A stretch of 64,000 nt of DNA from Motacilla alba alba (taxonomy: Eukaryota > Chordata > Aves > Passeriformes > Motacillidae), in contig NC_052018.1 in the NCBI RefSeq assembly GCF_015832195.1, forward strand, positions 31,958,115-32,022,114. Reading direction: 5' to 3'. Below the pieces are notes generated by a model. That model searched no databases. It was not told the origin of the DNA and was given only the letters and a program-made list of their open reading frames with translations. Shown here one piece after another: positions 1 to 11,936 of this stretch; the first letter of the stretch is position 1; the number at the start of each line of letters is the position of its first letter. Made by a program: the position numbers and the translations under genes.

Positions 1-3000
1 GACACTTTTTCTTGCAACCTGACAACAACATAGTAAGAAACTCATGTATTCATAGATGTAATATGTTTCATTAAAGGTAGAAATCTTTACATTCTCTTTC
101 CGATAGAAAGGTGAAAATTTTTATTCATCAGCTGTGCTCACTTCTGCTGCTGGAATTTATAAAAAATATCAAAGGCCTTCTATGCTTTCATTGCCAGATT
201 GTGAATCTTGCAACAGTCTGCTTCAAGTCCAGAACCTGGACTAGAAACAGCATTGAAGAGTGACTGGTTTTAATGCTCATGTATGAAACATGTATCTATT
301 TAGATTTCTTTGTCCAGCTTAGAAGCATTTGACCTGAAAGGCTGTTCTATTAATTGATGTGGATATGATATCAAAGGACACAAGAAAATGCCTTAAATGT
401 TTAAGTAGTTCTTGGAGGGATGCATCCAATTGGCAGTGATAAAACGCTCAACTGAGCATCTCTGCTCTTAATTTTCTGATTAGTCATTCTCAAGAGGTAC
501 AGTCTTCTCTGAGAAAGTCAATGAGACAGCCTAAGTTCAAGTTCCAGTGATGCTTTGCCACGTATGTCAACATTTCAACAGTTTTGATGAGTCAAAGGGT
601 TGCAGTGCAGAATGGGTTTTTGAGGTAACTGTATTCACATATGATAACAATTAGGATGTCTGGTGCATGAAAAGGTGCCAGAAGCACCAGTGTCATCTCT
701 TTACTTCAGCTTGTGTAATTGGAACTGGTTGATTTTCCTCACTTGTTTGTTTGGTGTCACTCATTCTGCAGTACAATCTACAGTCTCTGGCTAAGTGACT
801 CCACCTCATTTCAACAAAGCATGACTGCACTTTACTTAGTTATGCATCAAGCTGCATAGACCAAGTTTGGTTTGGAGGACACCTAATCCAATTCTTGACC
901 TAAGTAAGATGACTTATTCATCTAGTTTTGAAGGAGAAGGGGAAAGGAAGAACTTGAATAGAAATGTCCTTATTTTGTGCCATCACCATTTAATCACAAA
1001 ATTAAAGAGGAGTGCATTGCCATTTCCTGCCTGAAACTGCTGGGGTTTCTATGATCTGTGCTGAATAATACGTGAGAAAGGTATATCTGCAACACAGCCA
1101 CTAAAACCAGTATTTCAGGTAACAGGGGTACCAAGATTGTCAATATAAAGTTGGGTAAAGTCTCAGGGAGGTATTGAAACATTTGAGCGGCCAGGAAGAA
1201 GGTAATTTTGGCTTTGCACTGAAGCAGCACTTTAGAAGCCAGTAGAATCTCACCAATGGAAAGACAAGCATGGTGGCCTACATACAATTAGCTATGTAGC
1301 TGTGAGCTGGGGTCCTACTGCTTTGCAGATGTCTGTGTAACCAGGCAGGTGCTCTGAGAATCAGCCCAGCAACCTCTGCTGCTGTCCTGCTTTATGACTG
1401 CAATGCCTCTTACAAGCCAGGACTTCAGTTTGTGTGTCACACCTCAGGCCCTCATGCTTTTGTGAAACGAGGACGATAGTGTTACTCTGTCAGAGCAGGT
1501 GAGGGTGAAACTGGTGGTGTGCTTGCCTACAATGATAAGGCATGCTACAATTATGTAAGGGTATATAAACACACCTACGCTGTGGCGGGTGTCAGGGTAC
1601 TCCCAGGATGATTGTTAATCTTATGTTTTTCAGACAGGTTACTGTTCTGAATTCTCTAGTAAATAGCAGCTGATGGTGACTAAATGCCAACAGACACGTA
1701 TAGGAAAGCAGATAGATATTTCTTTCTTTTTAAGAAGAGTGTTATTCAATATCACACACTCGGAAGGGGAAGAAATTGAAACACAGTTGGGCTTACAAAG
1801 TACAAACCTCATGGAATGGACAAGATACTGCACCTAATTTCTGATTAACATGGAAGAATTATGTGACAGAAAATGATCAGAAGACTCATTTTAATCCCAA
1901 AGGGACTAGGCTGGACAGAGGTAAAAAAAGAATGAAAACATATTTAAAATATTTCAAAGCATCAAAATGCAGTAGAATGCATATAGAATTTTCCTTTGTG
2001 GAAGAAAAACTCTCTTCTGGAAAGAAAACCATGTTTGCTACGTGATGGATGTTGGCCACGTCACTTAGTGTGCTGCTTAAACCACAAAGACTCCAAAATT
2101 AGCTGAGAAATGAACATGAAAAATCTGGATTATCTAGTAGGTTAGGACTCCCAATTATTTTATTGTAGCCTGTAACTTAATGTCCTGTAGAAGGAGAAAA
2201 ACTTGATCATTAATATTGATCATCTTGTCCACGGGTGTTTTCTGAGAAAAATCTCCCATATCTTGCTATTCATTCACATGCAGTTCACCAATCCCTATGG
2301 CACAGGTGTGACTATTCCTGGAATTAATCTTTAGGATTCAGTGACAATGGTCTAGTATTTATATTACAGTTTGGCTTTTAGCCAGAAAACAGAAAAGATC
2401 AAGTCCCATATATAGTGCAGTGTTACATTTGTTTGACAAAGGAGAGAAAAAAGGAAAAGCCTTGTCATAAGTTTATAAGCCCAACCAGGAAAGCCAACTT
2501 TAACATGGTAATTCTTATTTTATGGATGAGAGTAGAAGAAAATCCTAGTGCAAAAAGCAGATATATCTTGTTTTCTTTGTTTGTTTGAAGCTTTATATTC
2601 CTTGATTTTCCTTTTCCTTTGGCACAAATTTTCTTAAACCCTTTTTCTTTTTTTTTTTTTTTTTTTGACGGCAATTATAGTAATGAAGATCTGAAACATT
2701 TATTGCAGAATTAGAACAGCCTAGTGGAAAGGGGTGAGTCAGAATGAATTAAAATGATTTCATAGAGCATGCACAAAGCCTTTGTGTCCTAAGGAATGGC
2801 TGAGTAAATAGCAGCTATTTGCTTGCTGAATAAAAATGCCAAAAAACAGTCTTGAACACGCTCTGGCCCTCTGTGTTCTCAGCATCAAGTAATAGGATGT
2901 ACTCAGCATCAAGGCATAGTTTTGAGAGTTCAGAACTCCTCTCCCTTTTGGAATTTAGTCTGGCTGTTCAGTGGTTTACTATTCAGATTTCAGTGCACAG

Positions 3001-5478
3001 ACTTTTCGCTGTCAAAAAGTTTTAATCCCTCTCACTTTCCCTTTCCATTGCTAGACACAATTTTTGTCAGGACAGTGGCAAAATTATGGCCGAAGTTAAG
3101 TACTGTAACTCTTATTTTGCTCTCTACAGTTTCCTTTTATTTACTGTGGAACTGGAGGTGCTCCTGGAGAGCCTCCAAATGGATGGGGGAAGGACTCTAT
3201 GGGTCCTTAAATAAGGACAGGGAGGAAGGACAAAAAAACACTACTAGGCAAGCTCCATATTTCTTAACCCGCCTTTTGTTAAATATAAATGTGAGAAAAT
3301 AATTTGAATTTTAGTTTTTCATGAGGAAAAAATCAAATTACTAACCCTTTAAATATTTAGAAGTGATCTCTATTTTTTTTTTTTTGTTTAAGATGGGGCT
3401 GTTGTATATCTTAGTCTCTTATTTCCTAATCTGTCACAGTTTACATGTACTGCAAATTTGAGTGACTGTAAAGGTCTCAAAATACGCATATTAGGAGCCC
3501 TATTGAGTGATTCATGCAAATGTTCAGACTACTGGGAGAGCCTATATACTTTTAAAAAATATTTTTTATAAGTATCTGACCCTAATGCTCAGTCATAAAA
3601 TAACAGCTCTGGAAGCATCTCTGCTCTGAAAAAGAAGTTTCTTAACACAGTCATAAAGTGTTTTGAGATCTGTGTGCATATATTTGAAATAAAATAGTTT
3701 AAAAATATTATGTATGGCATGACATGACTAAATGTAAAAAAAAGTTGTTAATATACATTTATGCATACCACCTGCACTTTAGAGAACTGGTGGCAAGGAA
3801 TATTTCTAGTTATTTAGTATTCCTCTCTGTCAAGATAGTCACCCACCATTTTGCTGGTCTTTTATGGAAAGTGTATTGTAACATACAATCACAATTTGCA
3901 ACTGGTGAAACTATGTGACGCCACTATTACCACTGTTGCTTTCTATGTTGTAATTATAAACAGGGGCTGCAACAATGCCATCGAGCATGCACGACTTGCA
4001 AAAACAACACAGCTTGATTAAACTTGTTTTCTTGTCAGACATGAAATATCATCATTCTCTCTTTTTTTGCCACATTTCCAAAATATCATTAGTGATTAAA
4101 TGAAACTATTTGCATAGAATCTAAAAGTAAAATTAAAGAGCCACAAAACATAAGTCTAGTGCCAACTATCTATTATCCCAAGGATTTTTTCAGTTCTTTA
4201 ACTGTCCACTAGAGAAGATTTACATCATTTAACTGAGATACAAGAACTGTGGTCTGTATTTCTTTAAGAAAAGCAGGAGTTTCTTTAAAAAACCCAAATG
4301 TGTAAATAAAATTTTCCAATTAGTATTGATAGCAGACTATATTCCATACTGTCTCCCTAACAAATATTTAGATAACATTAAAGAGACTTATCTTTTATAA
4401 TTTTACATTCTTTGCATTTAATTAACAGGCCTGACATAAAAATAGAAGGTCATTGACTTGAGCACACATAGCAGTTGTAATGTTAGCTTTTAATTCAATT
4501 ATGCAAATATCAAAGCATAGATGGAACATTTAATGAGAAATCTCCTCCAAAATTAAATACACTCCCCAAAGCTCTAAATCTTTTGAATATGGGACTAACC
4601 AGGGAAAATCACATCACCGTCTTTTCTTTTTTGTTGTTGAAGTAGCTTTATAAATGTTGTGAACTTTTAAATGTTTGTAAATAGAGCAAGAGTTAGCTGA
4701 TGTACTAAGTACAGAGCAGTTCCCTGTATTTCTGTTTTCTTGAAAATAATTTTACAGTTATTACATTAATCTCCACTGGTATTGCCATTTTTGTATATTT
4801 GCCAGTACGGTGTAGTCTTCCAGAATTTGTCCATGTAGAAGTTTTTGAAGCTGTTTTTAACAATCAGAATAAATGTCTTCACTAGTAAATGCAGATATAT
4901 TTTGCTACCTTCTCTTCATTTCAGTGATTAAAGACCATCTTTAACTACATCAACAGTGAGATGATCTTTCAGTCTTTTTTAACTTTCCATATATTTATCT
5001 CACAGATAATATTTTTTTCATAACCTGTTCAGGTAAAATGAAGCTAAATTGCATCTCTTATAGATATTGTAAAACTTGCAAAACACACATAAGAAATAAT
5101 GCAAATATTTCCTTTTTCAGCTTTATAGCAGTATCAGCAACCATAGTGTCTCTAGTAGTATTGTCAAAACACCACATTCTAAATTAAAAATTCTGTAGTA
5201 TGAAAGCCCTTGATCTTGCAAATATTTTGTTTCTCAATATACACAATGTAAAATTCATTTAAACCTTATATATTATTATATGAACTTACCTCTGCTTCCC
5301 TGAACTTGGAGAGCAAGGCAAATGATCAAAAATATTAATCCAGTTTTCAAATGCATGCTGTCTATTGATCATTCACAGTTTTCAAGACCAGTCATGCAGG
5401 AAACAAGAATATTTTGGTAAAGCAGAAGAATTCTGTTTTCTTAGAGAACTAAAATCCCCAAATGTCTTTATTTTTCAG
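1..5478. other. AT-rich non-coding stretch, no gene recognised
   Basis: No repeat family or gene is recognised. The sequence is unique-looking and AT-rich. Visible details are a 19-base T run at 2648-2666 and, between about 4000 and 5400, a very AT-rich block. That block contains homeodomain-type TAATTA cores and an octamer ATGCAAAT at 4501-4508, the kind of motif found in conserved vertebrate enhancers. There is no proof of conservation from this sequence alone. Open frames here (for example 2922-3302 on +) have no recognisable domain and use low-complexity residues. Confidence 0.6.
2648..2666. repeat. poly(T) run, 19 bases
   Basis: An uninterrupted run of 19 T is seen. Read on the - strand it is a poly(A) run, which could be the tail of an old retro-insert. 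No body of a processed gene or SINE is recognisable beside it, so it is called only as a homopolymer. Confidence 0.9.
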
Positions 5479-5596
5479 GTGTCTCCAGCCTTGGACTGCA
5501 TTGAATTGCAACTGGGCAGAGTGCAACAGGTGCCAGAGTGCAAGAGCTGGGCGAACCCCTCCGACGCCCACACTTCTAGCCTGGGGAACTGGAGTG
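5479..5596 (+). CDS. candidate internal coding exon, gene unknown
   Basis: A 118-bp segment is bounded by consensus-type splice signals. A T-rich tract ending in TTTTTCAG lies immediately upstream and a donor GTAAGA lies immediately downstream. The segment is clearly more GC-rich than its flanks. One frame is open across it and reads 39 codons plus one base, starting VSPALDCIE, with QQVPECKSW in the middle and ending SSLGNWS; the exon would therefore end in phase 1. The frame continues upstream and downstream without a stop for a short way, so only the splice signals define the ends. I do not recognise the protein family, and no other exon in the window clearly joins it in the same frame. It could be an alternative exon of a large-intron gene, a long non-coding RNA exon, or chance. 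Confidence 0.33.
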
Positions 5597-8500
5597 GTAA
5601 GACAAGAGTGACGAAGTTTTAAAAAAAAGCAGTGTCTGTTTCTGGAATAATCTGTTTATCTGCTGCTCAGACATAATCCCTCTTACGGTCCAGCTGGAAG
5701 AGCTTTCTTCATCTTATTAACCTTCTGGAGTGGCATCTGTCAACCCCAGGAGACTTCAACAGCACCATGATAAACAACGGAAGTCTCTTCTAGTTCCCAT
5801 TGCCTTGGAGCGTTGATCCTTTGGGCATTCTGGAGGTATGGCATGTGAGCACGGGGAGAGATAATGGTGCTTTTCCAAACCAGTGACCATAAACCCCCAG
5901 GGAACTTCCCTAAGACAGCTTTTTCCTGAAAGAACGCTCATGGGCTCTTCCACCGCCCATGTCTTGCTATCCTCTCTCCCTTCTTGTATCACAGAGTTCC
6001 TGTTGCAATATTCCTGTTGGAGCAGTGATGATGATGTTCTGTGACAGGGGTGAAGTGATGACTCAGCAGTAATTTGCAGCAATGTTCAGAGCTGGCACAA
6101 TCTGATGCCAAACTGTGACTGGGGCAGGGAAAGTGCTGCATGGTGGGAGGAAAAGAGAAAGTGGTGGGAAATGCTGTTTCAAGCACACAGCTCTAACTAG
6201 GCCAAGAATCGGCAGCAGCTGAATACACTGTTCAAACAGCTCTGCTCCAGTTTCACAGATAACTATTCTGGTTACATATTGGCAAGTGTAAGTGTTCCAT
6301 ACTTACCCTTTTATTTTCCAATACCTTTTTTACTGTTGCATTACACCTGAAAATGCTACCAGCTAGGCATTTCTAGTGGTCCCTCCCCCTTAAAAATTTT
6401 TGTCCAAGAGCTTTAACAGTGGAAGTATCTTGACTGGCAGCAAGAATCTGTAAGCACAAGTTACTTTAAGAACAACCTTCATTTGAACCCAATCAGTATT
6501 CTATTTTTACTTAGGATTTAAACAATAGTAACCTCCCTCCCTTTCCAAGATTGCCTGATTTTAACTACTCAGACCAGCTACTGTGCAGACTGGGCTGGGT
6601 CCACATAAGATTTACCTTTTTTTAGTGTATAAACTTCCATGCACATTGTTCTGTTGGTCCAACAAAACAAATTTAGAATACCTTGACAGTAGCACACTGC
6701 AAAGCAACAGTGGAGATGATTAGGATTTCTACTGAAGAAAAATGTATTATTAAATGAGGATCATTCTTTAACAGTACCAATACTTGTCTTCACAAGTTTT
6801 ACATATAATAATCATATTGTATATAGTGAAATCATAGAAGTATTACCTGTGTGAACCAGGTAATCTTTAGCAAACATTTATATTGGTGTTCTATTTGGTA
6901 GATGAAGCTCCCTCCATATGTTACCTTATTTTTAGTTACTTCAGTTTTCAATCTGCAACAATTGGAAGCAAAGAGAATTTTTCTCAGGGTGGTGGAATCT
7001 GCCATTTCTGGTGTCATCTGAGAATCTGGAATTGGTGAAAGGGAGATTATTTCCTCAGAGCACTCTGGGTACCAAACTCCATATGGAATTTGTGGGAATG
7101 TGATCCTTTAATTCCATTAAGAATCTAATTTGTCAGACTACATTTTGAAAATGTGCAATAAAGAGATTTACTTAATTACTCTAGAAACTGGTTAGTGAAG
7201 CCTGAGCCAGGAATCAGAAATCCTGTATCAAAGCTTTAATATAAAAGTGTATTTTTGAGCCATTCACATGTTGGAGAAGGCAGACATTTAATAACACATT
7301 CTTATCTTTCAGAGATAAAGGAACAAGAAAAAATCCTAAAATACGGCACTGTTTTTAGTGTCAAGATATGACTTAAGGAAAAGATTCAGCTCTATAGGCA
7401 AACTATGATTAAAAATTTGTAGGGCAGAGTTTGCACACTTTGAGATTATACTTAAATTATGAATATTTCAAGCTGTTTTCTGCTAAGACAGTACCTTCTA
7501 TGTAGTTACATTTAATTAAGAAATTTTGTAACTAACCTTGATAACTGCCACAGGGGAAGCAAACAAGAATGATAAACACTCATTAAAACTAAAGCAATAT
7601 TATCTAGGGACCACTCCATCTCTAAGTACTGCAAGGTTTAATTATAGGTCACTGTTAATTAATCTAGAAGTGTTTCTTCTAGTTGGTTTGCTGTCAACAA
7701 TAATTATATATTGTTTAAAAGGTGATTAAAACATTCTACTGAAACTCAACAGTGCATTACAAATATACGGCCAAGACATGGGAAGGACAAAACTGGAAGC
7801 CAAAATATCCATTCACCCAGAACAAGTACTTACAAATGGGTTAAATTCAACTTGTTACTGGTGATGTGAGTGCATTGCTGCACATACCTAGAATAATCAC
7901 TGATATGCTGTTTAAATACAACTATATCTGTTTCCTTTGGTTGCAAAAATGAGGAAACCCTGATTCTTCTGGTCCCTTCTCTGCTATTGAATTCGGCCAA
8001 ATCAAGCCTTGTGTCTCAGCATCCTGATCTGCAGGGATAAAATGGAAACAAAAGCTTTTAAAAAATGAAATGTTGTGTCATACTCTTGTCCTGCAACAGC
8101 AATATTGCCTAGTAAGACTAGAAATTTGAATGAGATGGTGGTGGAAGTTATCAGAAGAATGGAAGGGTTTCCCTATAAGGAAATATTACCAAGCCTTGAA
8201 ATCTTTGGCCTGAAAGATAAATGACATAAATGTTGAGAGAATTATTAAATGTCTCAGTTTTTCTTGTAAAATTGAAGAAAGAAGAAGAAGATACCAAATT
8301 TCATTTTCAGGCATCTATTGCCTGCTTTTTTCCTGAGCTTTTATATTTTTCGTCTTGGCAGTTTGCTGAGACAAAATAATTTCCAATTTAATTATGACAT
8401 TATAAATTTTTTCTTCCTTTAAGAATGAGAAGGATTTTGAGACATTTTTGAACAGTAAAACGATCTGGGAATGGGATACACAAGCTCTTCCAGTTGCAAC

Positions 8501-10902
8501 AAAAATTAGATTCTGCAAAGTCAGTCAAATGCACTGAAGGCAAGCTGGGAACTAGGTCACTTTTGCTTTCCTGTTCTTTATGTTATTTCTTTATCCATTT
8601 ATTTGTCATAAACACAGATGAGACAGTAGATTAATGGAGTGTTTGATCTCATCCATGACTACCTGCAGGCACTGAGCTGTAGTCCCTAAATCAGACTAGC
8701 TTTCCATTAAAATCTAGCTTACTGCTCAGGCTGAAAGCAAACTTGTCTATTTTCTGTGACACCTCTCTCCTCCAAAACAAGAAGCCTGATGACCTGCTGT
8801 TCTGCAGTTGCAGAGACCATGGTGGAATTCTTGTCTGAACACAAAATTGAAGCACATGATGCATGAATGCAGCTCTCCATCGCCTTTCATGGACATAACC
8901 CTAGACTACTTCTGCAATCAAAAAATATCTCCAGGTTTCTCTGGGGCCTTCAAGAATCTTTGCTGTTATGCTGTTGCTATCACCTTTGTGAAATCCTAGA
9001 ACCCCTTATCACTTAGAACAGGAAAAAGTATCATGTGCCTACATTTACACAATGAATTATCAGTCAATATATCTCTCAGAACTGCTTGACCCCATTACCT
9101 CTGCTTTCTTCTGAGACTTTTTTAGACTGTACACTCTTAAAAGGATTAATATACTTAGACATTGTTTAGTGTGACAAGGGAGACAAGGGTATGAAAAAAG
9201 CACAGTAGTAATTGAGCAATTCAGCATAATTATGAGGAAAATACCTCAGCCTGCTTTAAGATGATCACTGATAAACAAATGATGCTCATGTTGATAGTGC
9301 TATGACTTTGGCATTTTCTGACATCCAAATGGAATTAAAATGATTTGTTTTTTCTAGTACTTGACAAAACAGCAAGCTGACCACCAGCTTTCAGTCAATG
9401 GAGATAAAGACTACAGCACATCTGCCCAATGAGATTATCATTCACCTGCTTGCATACCAATACACAACCTTCTGTTACTCATGGGGCTGCCTTAAGCTTC
9501 TATCCTAGGGAGTCATAAGGAGCTGAAACATGTTTCTTCCTATGCTTGGCACGTTGCTTTTCTCTTGATGCTGGGAAAGGATCTTTCTAGATGTAGCTGA
9601 TAGAGTAACTGGCAGATTTACTGGTCACAAATCTGTCCTCAGTAGGGTAGCAAATTAAATTGAACATTGTAGTCATCAGCTTTAAAAAAATGAAGCTATC
9701 CAAGACATCTCTTTATGTGAAGAAAGCCTGCAGAGATGGGATCTTTCACCATATATTTTCTCTAAACAGATGAGGAAAGCTGGTAGCTCAGTTTCTTTTA
9801 ATGGTAATAGATGTTTAGCAGTGAAAGAGAAGGTAAGGAAAGAGATGTCTAAAGTACCACATGTGCTTGTATCTTTATGCTAGCTTAGTTTTTCCCTCTT
9901 TGAGTGTAAGATAATAGCTCCTCTTTCCTGCTTAGCCTAGCAGTGCTCATGTTTTTCTTTCACAGTTTGTAGCTATTGCTTGTCATCCACAGCGTCTGCA
10001 TTTGTTCATCAGGGCTTTACTTCCTACATTTACCATGTGAGAGTGAAGTATGAAATGCCTGTATTTCCTGTGTACAAGACTGATCTAGTAGGCAGGAGTT
10101 TCTGGAAAGGTCTTGCAAAAAACCCTAATGTGTGCTCCAGGGCTCTGTGCCACTGAAGCTGTGGTTAGAGGGAGAGAAATTAAAAACCTACCTAGAGAGA
10201 TAAAAATTTATGCAAATGTATGGAAATTTATCTTTACTGTGGAAACAGTAAATATTGTTTACTTCAGAGTTTCTTACTCTTCTTTTTCAGGAGGGGATGA
10301 GTGTTGCTATTGTTTCCTAAAACGGACAGGTGACAGTCAGCAGGCCCCCTAAGGACCTGACCCGAAACTTCCTGATTTATATGTCATCAACAAAGTTAGT
10401 GGCTGTCATAATTCATAGTCCAGCAGAAGTCAATATAAAAATTTAATTCCAATATTTTTAAACAAAATATAGGAAAGTAGGAAATAGTGTGGAGATTGCC
10501 TTTAATTAGATGTGGCAAGGCTTGGAAATTTTTAAATAATTTAAACACTACTATTATGTATACTGTTGGAGTTTTTGCTTCACTTGCTTTTAGTAATCTA
10601 CTGTGTTTGAACTCAGAGAAATGCTGTGAAAAACCTCTTCTGACAGAGTTGCTTTGGGAAGCAGGTCATCTGTCAACTGTACAAGTATTGACCTCTCTCT
10701 CGTCTGACAAGATTGTTTTATGCTTTTGATGGAATCCTGTGTGCCCGACAGTATCATGCTTATCATTGTTTACATAATGGATCCTGTGTATGTGCACAAG
10801 CTGGTTTTCCCAGTACTGTTGCTGCTGATTCCCTCCATGGATTCTCACAAAATTAATTTTGATGTTGTTCTTACCACCAATAAACTCCCTTATGGTTTAT
10901 CT

Positions 10903-10926
10903 ATTATAACATTATAACATTATAAC
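10903..10926. repeat. 8-bp tandem repeat (ATTATAAC)3
   Basis: Three perfect head-to-tail copies of ATTATAAC occupy 24 bp. This is a short microsatellite-like array with no other sign of function. Confidence 0.9.
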
Positions 10927-11007
10927 AGTGTGACACTGCCATTACTCATATCACGCTTTGTTCCTTGTATCCCATGTTACCTCATCTTGCACTGTTAAGT
11001 GAATTTT

Positions 11008-11044
11008 ATAATTATTATGATGATTATGATTATTATTATAATTT
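11008..11044. repeat. imperfect ATT/ATG trinucleotide repeat
   Basis: A run of ATT units interrupted by ATG units is seen over about 37 bp. It is simple sequence of the kind that arises by replication slippage. Confidence 0.75.
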
Positions 11045-11645
11045 TCCATTATTTCTGAAGGGCTCTGAGCCAACAGGGCTTTATCTGCATCTTGTAGATG
11101 CATTTTTGGAAATGTAGGTGATGCAAAATAAGGGTATGGAAACACTTTCTCTTTAAAACCATGCTATAGTTCTTGGTTTTATTACTCAGTTGCTCTTTCT
11201 CATTTTGGTATTGAAAAGCTTTAGGGGAAATATCAATTAGATGAGTTCTTAGTTGGTGTCCTTTCAAATAGAAAAATTTTGAATATTTCTTGGCTATTTT
11301 ATGTGAGGATGGGTGTATTTTTATTGTTTCCAAAAGTAGTTATTGTAAAGTTGTTCTCATACTTCAAAATTGCCTCTTCACTTTCATTAAGCAGCTTGAG
11401 AAGTTGTTATGTATAATTTAATAAGGTTGTGACCTTGTTTTTCTATGAAGATGTCAGCTACCTCTCACTTCCAGGCTTTTTTTCCCCCCTTCTTGCAGAT
11501 TTGTATGTCTGGAAGTGTTTGCAGTTTCAGGGTACTATTCTACAAGGCCAAATGCATTATACATGTATTACTCTGCATGCTGAATACAGCTGGGATTGTT
11601 TAGTTTTCAGAAGAGATGACTCAGGGGGGAATCTTAACAACATTT

Positions 11646-11936
11646 AAAAATACCTGACGAGAGGGAGTAAAGAGGCAGAACCAGGATCCTCAGTGTTGCC
11701 AAGTGAAAGGACATGAGGCAATGGGTACAAACTGAAATATTAAAAAAAAATCTATTTGAACAGACTTTTTTAAATATAAGAATGATTGAGCACTGGGACA
11801 GTGGTCTCCAGTGAGGCTGTAATGTCTACATTCTTGGAAAAACAGCTGAGCAGACTGTTCTAGCTGACCCTGGTCTTCCTGGGGGTTGGACAGTGTGATC
11901 AGCACAGGCCTCTTGCTCACTCAGCCATTCTATGAC
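11646..11936 (+). mobile_element. CR1 LINE fragment, 3' end, sense orientation
   Basis: This stretch follows the order of blocks found in the 3' end of avian CR1 elements. First comes a segment resembling the end of the reverse-transcriptase frame (GGCAATGGGTACAAACTG, then GAGCACTGGGACAG). Next are the block around GTCTCCA...CATTCTTGG and GGGGGTTGGACAGTGTGATC. It ends at CATTCTATGAC, which is the start of the terminal octamer repeat. CR1 is a non-LTR retrotransposon; new copies are usually cut short at the 5' end, as here. Several small gaps and an A-rich expansion mark it as old. It has no coding capacity. Confidence 0.88.

Larger units (their letters stand above)
5597..11645. other. non-coding stretch, no gene recognised
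   Basis: The sequence is mostly unique-looking and AT-rich. A segment at about 5690-6190 has higher GC than its surroundings, with short open frames on the - strand (5756-6082, 5989-6186) that show no domain. Near the right end are two small simple repeats, listed separately. No LTR, CR1 block or RNA gene is recognised. Confidence 0.55.

Noticed and set aside
994..1287. 97-codon hydrophobic frame on the - strand with a faint likeness to a transporter membrane segment
   Set aside because: The resemblance to choline-transporter-like proteins is limited to hydrophobic residues and a few positions; no exon borders or neighbouring exons support it.
2922..3302. 126-codon open frame on the + strand
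   Set aside because: No domain, no splice or start context, and composition expected from T-rich DNA.
10291..10329. Possible mini-exon between TTTTTCAG and GTGACA
   Set aside because: Only 39 bp, with a stop in the frame that continues the upstream open frame; chance is more likely.
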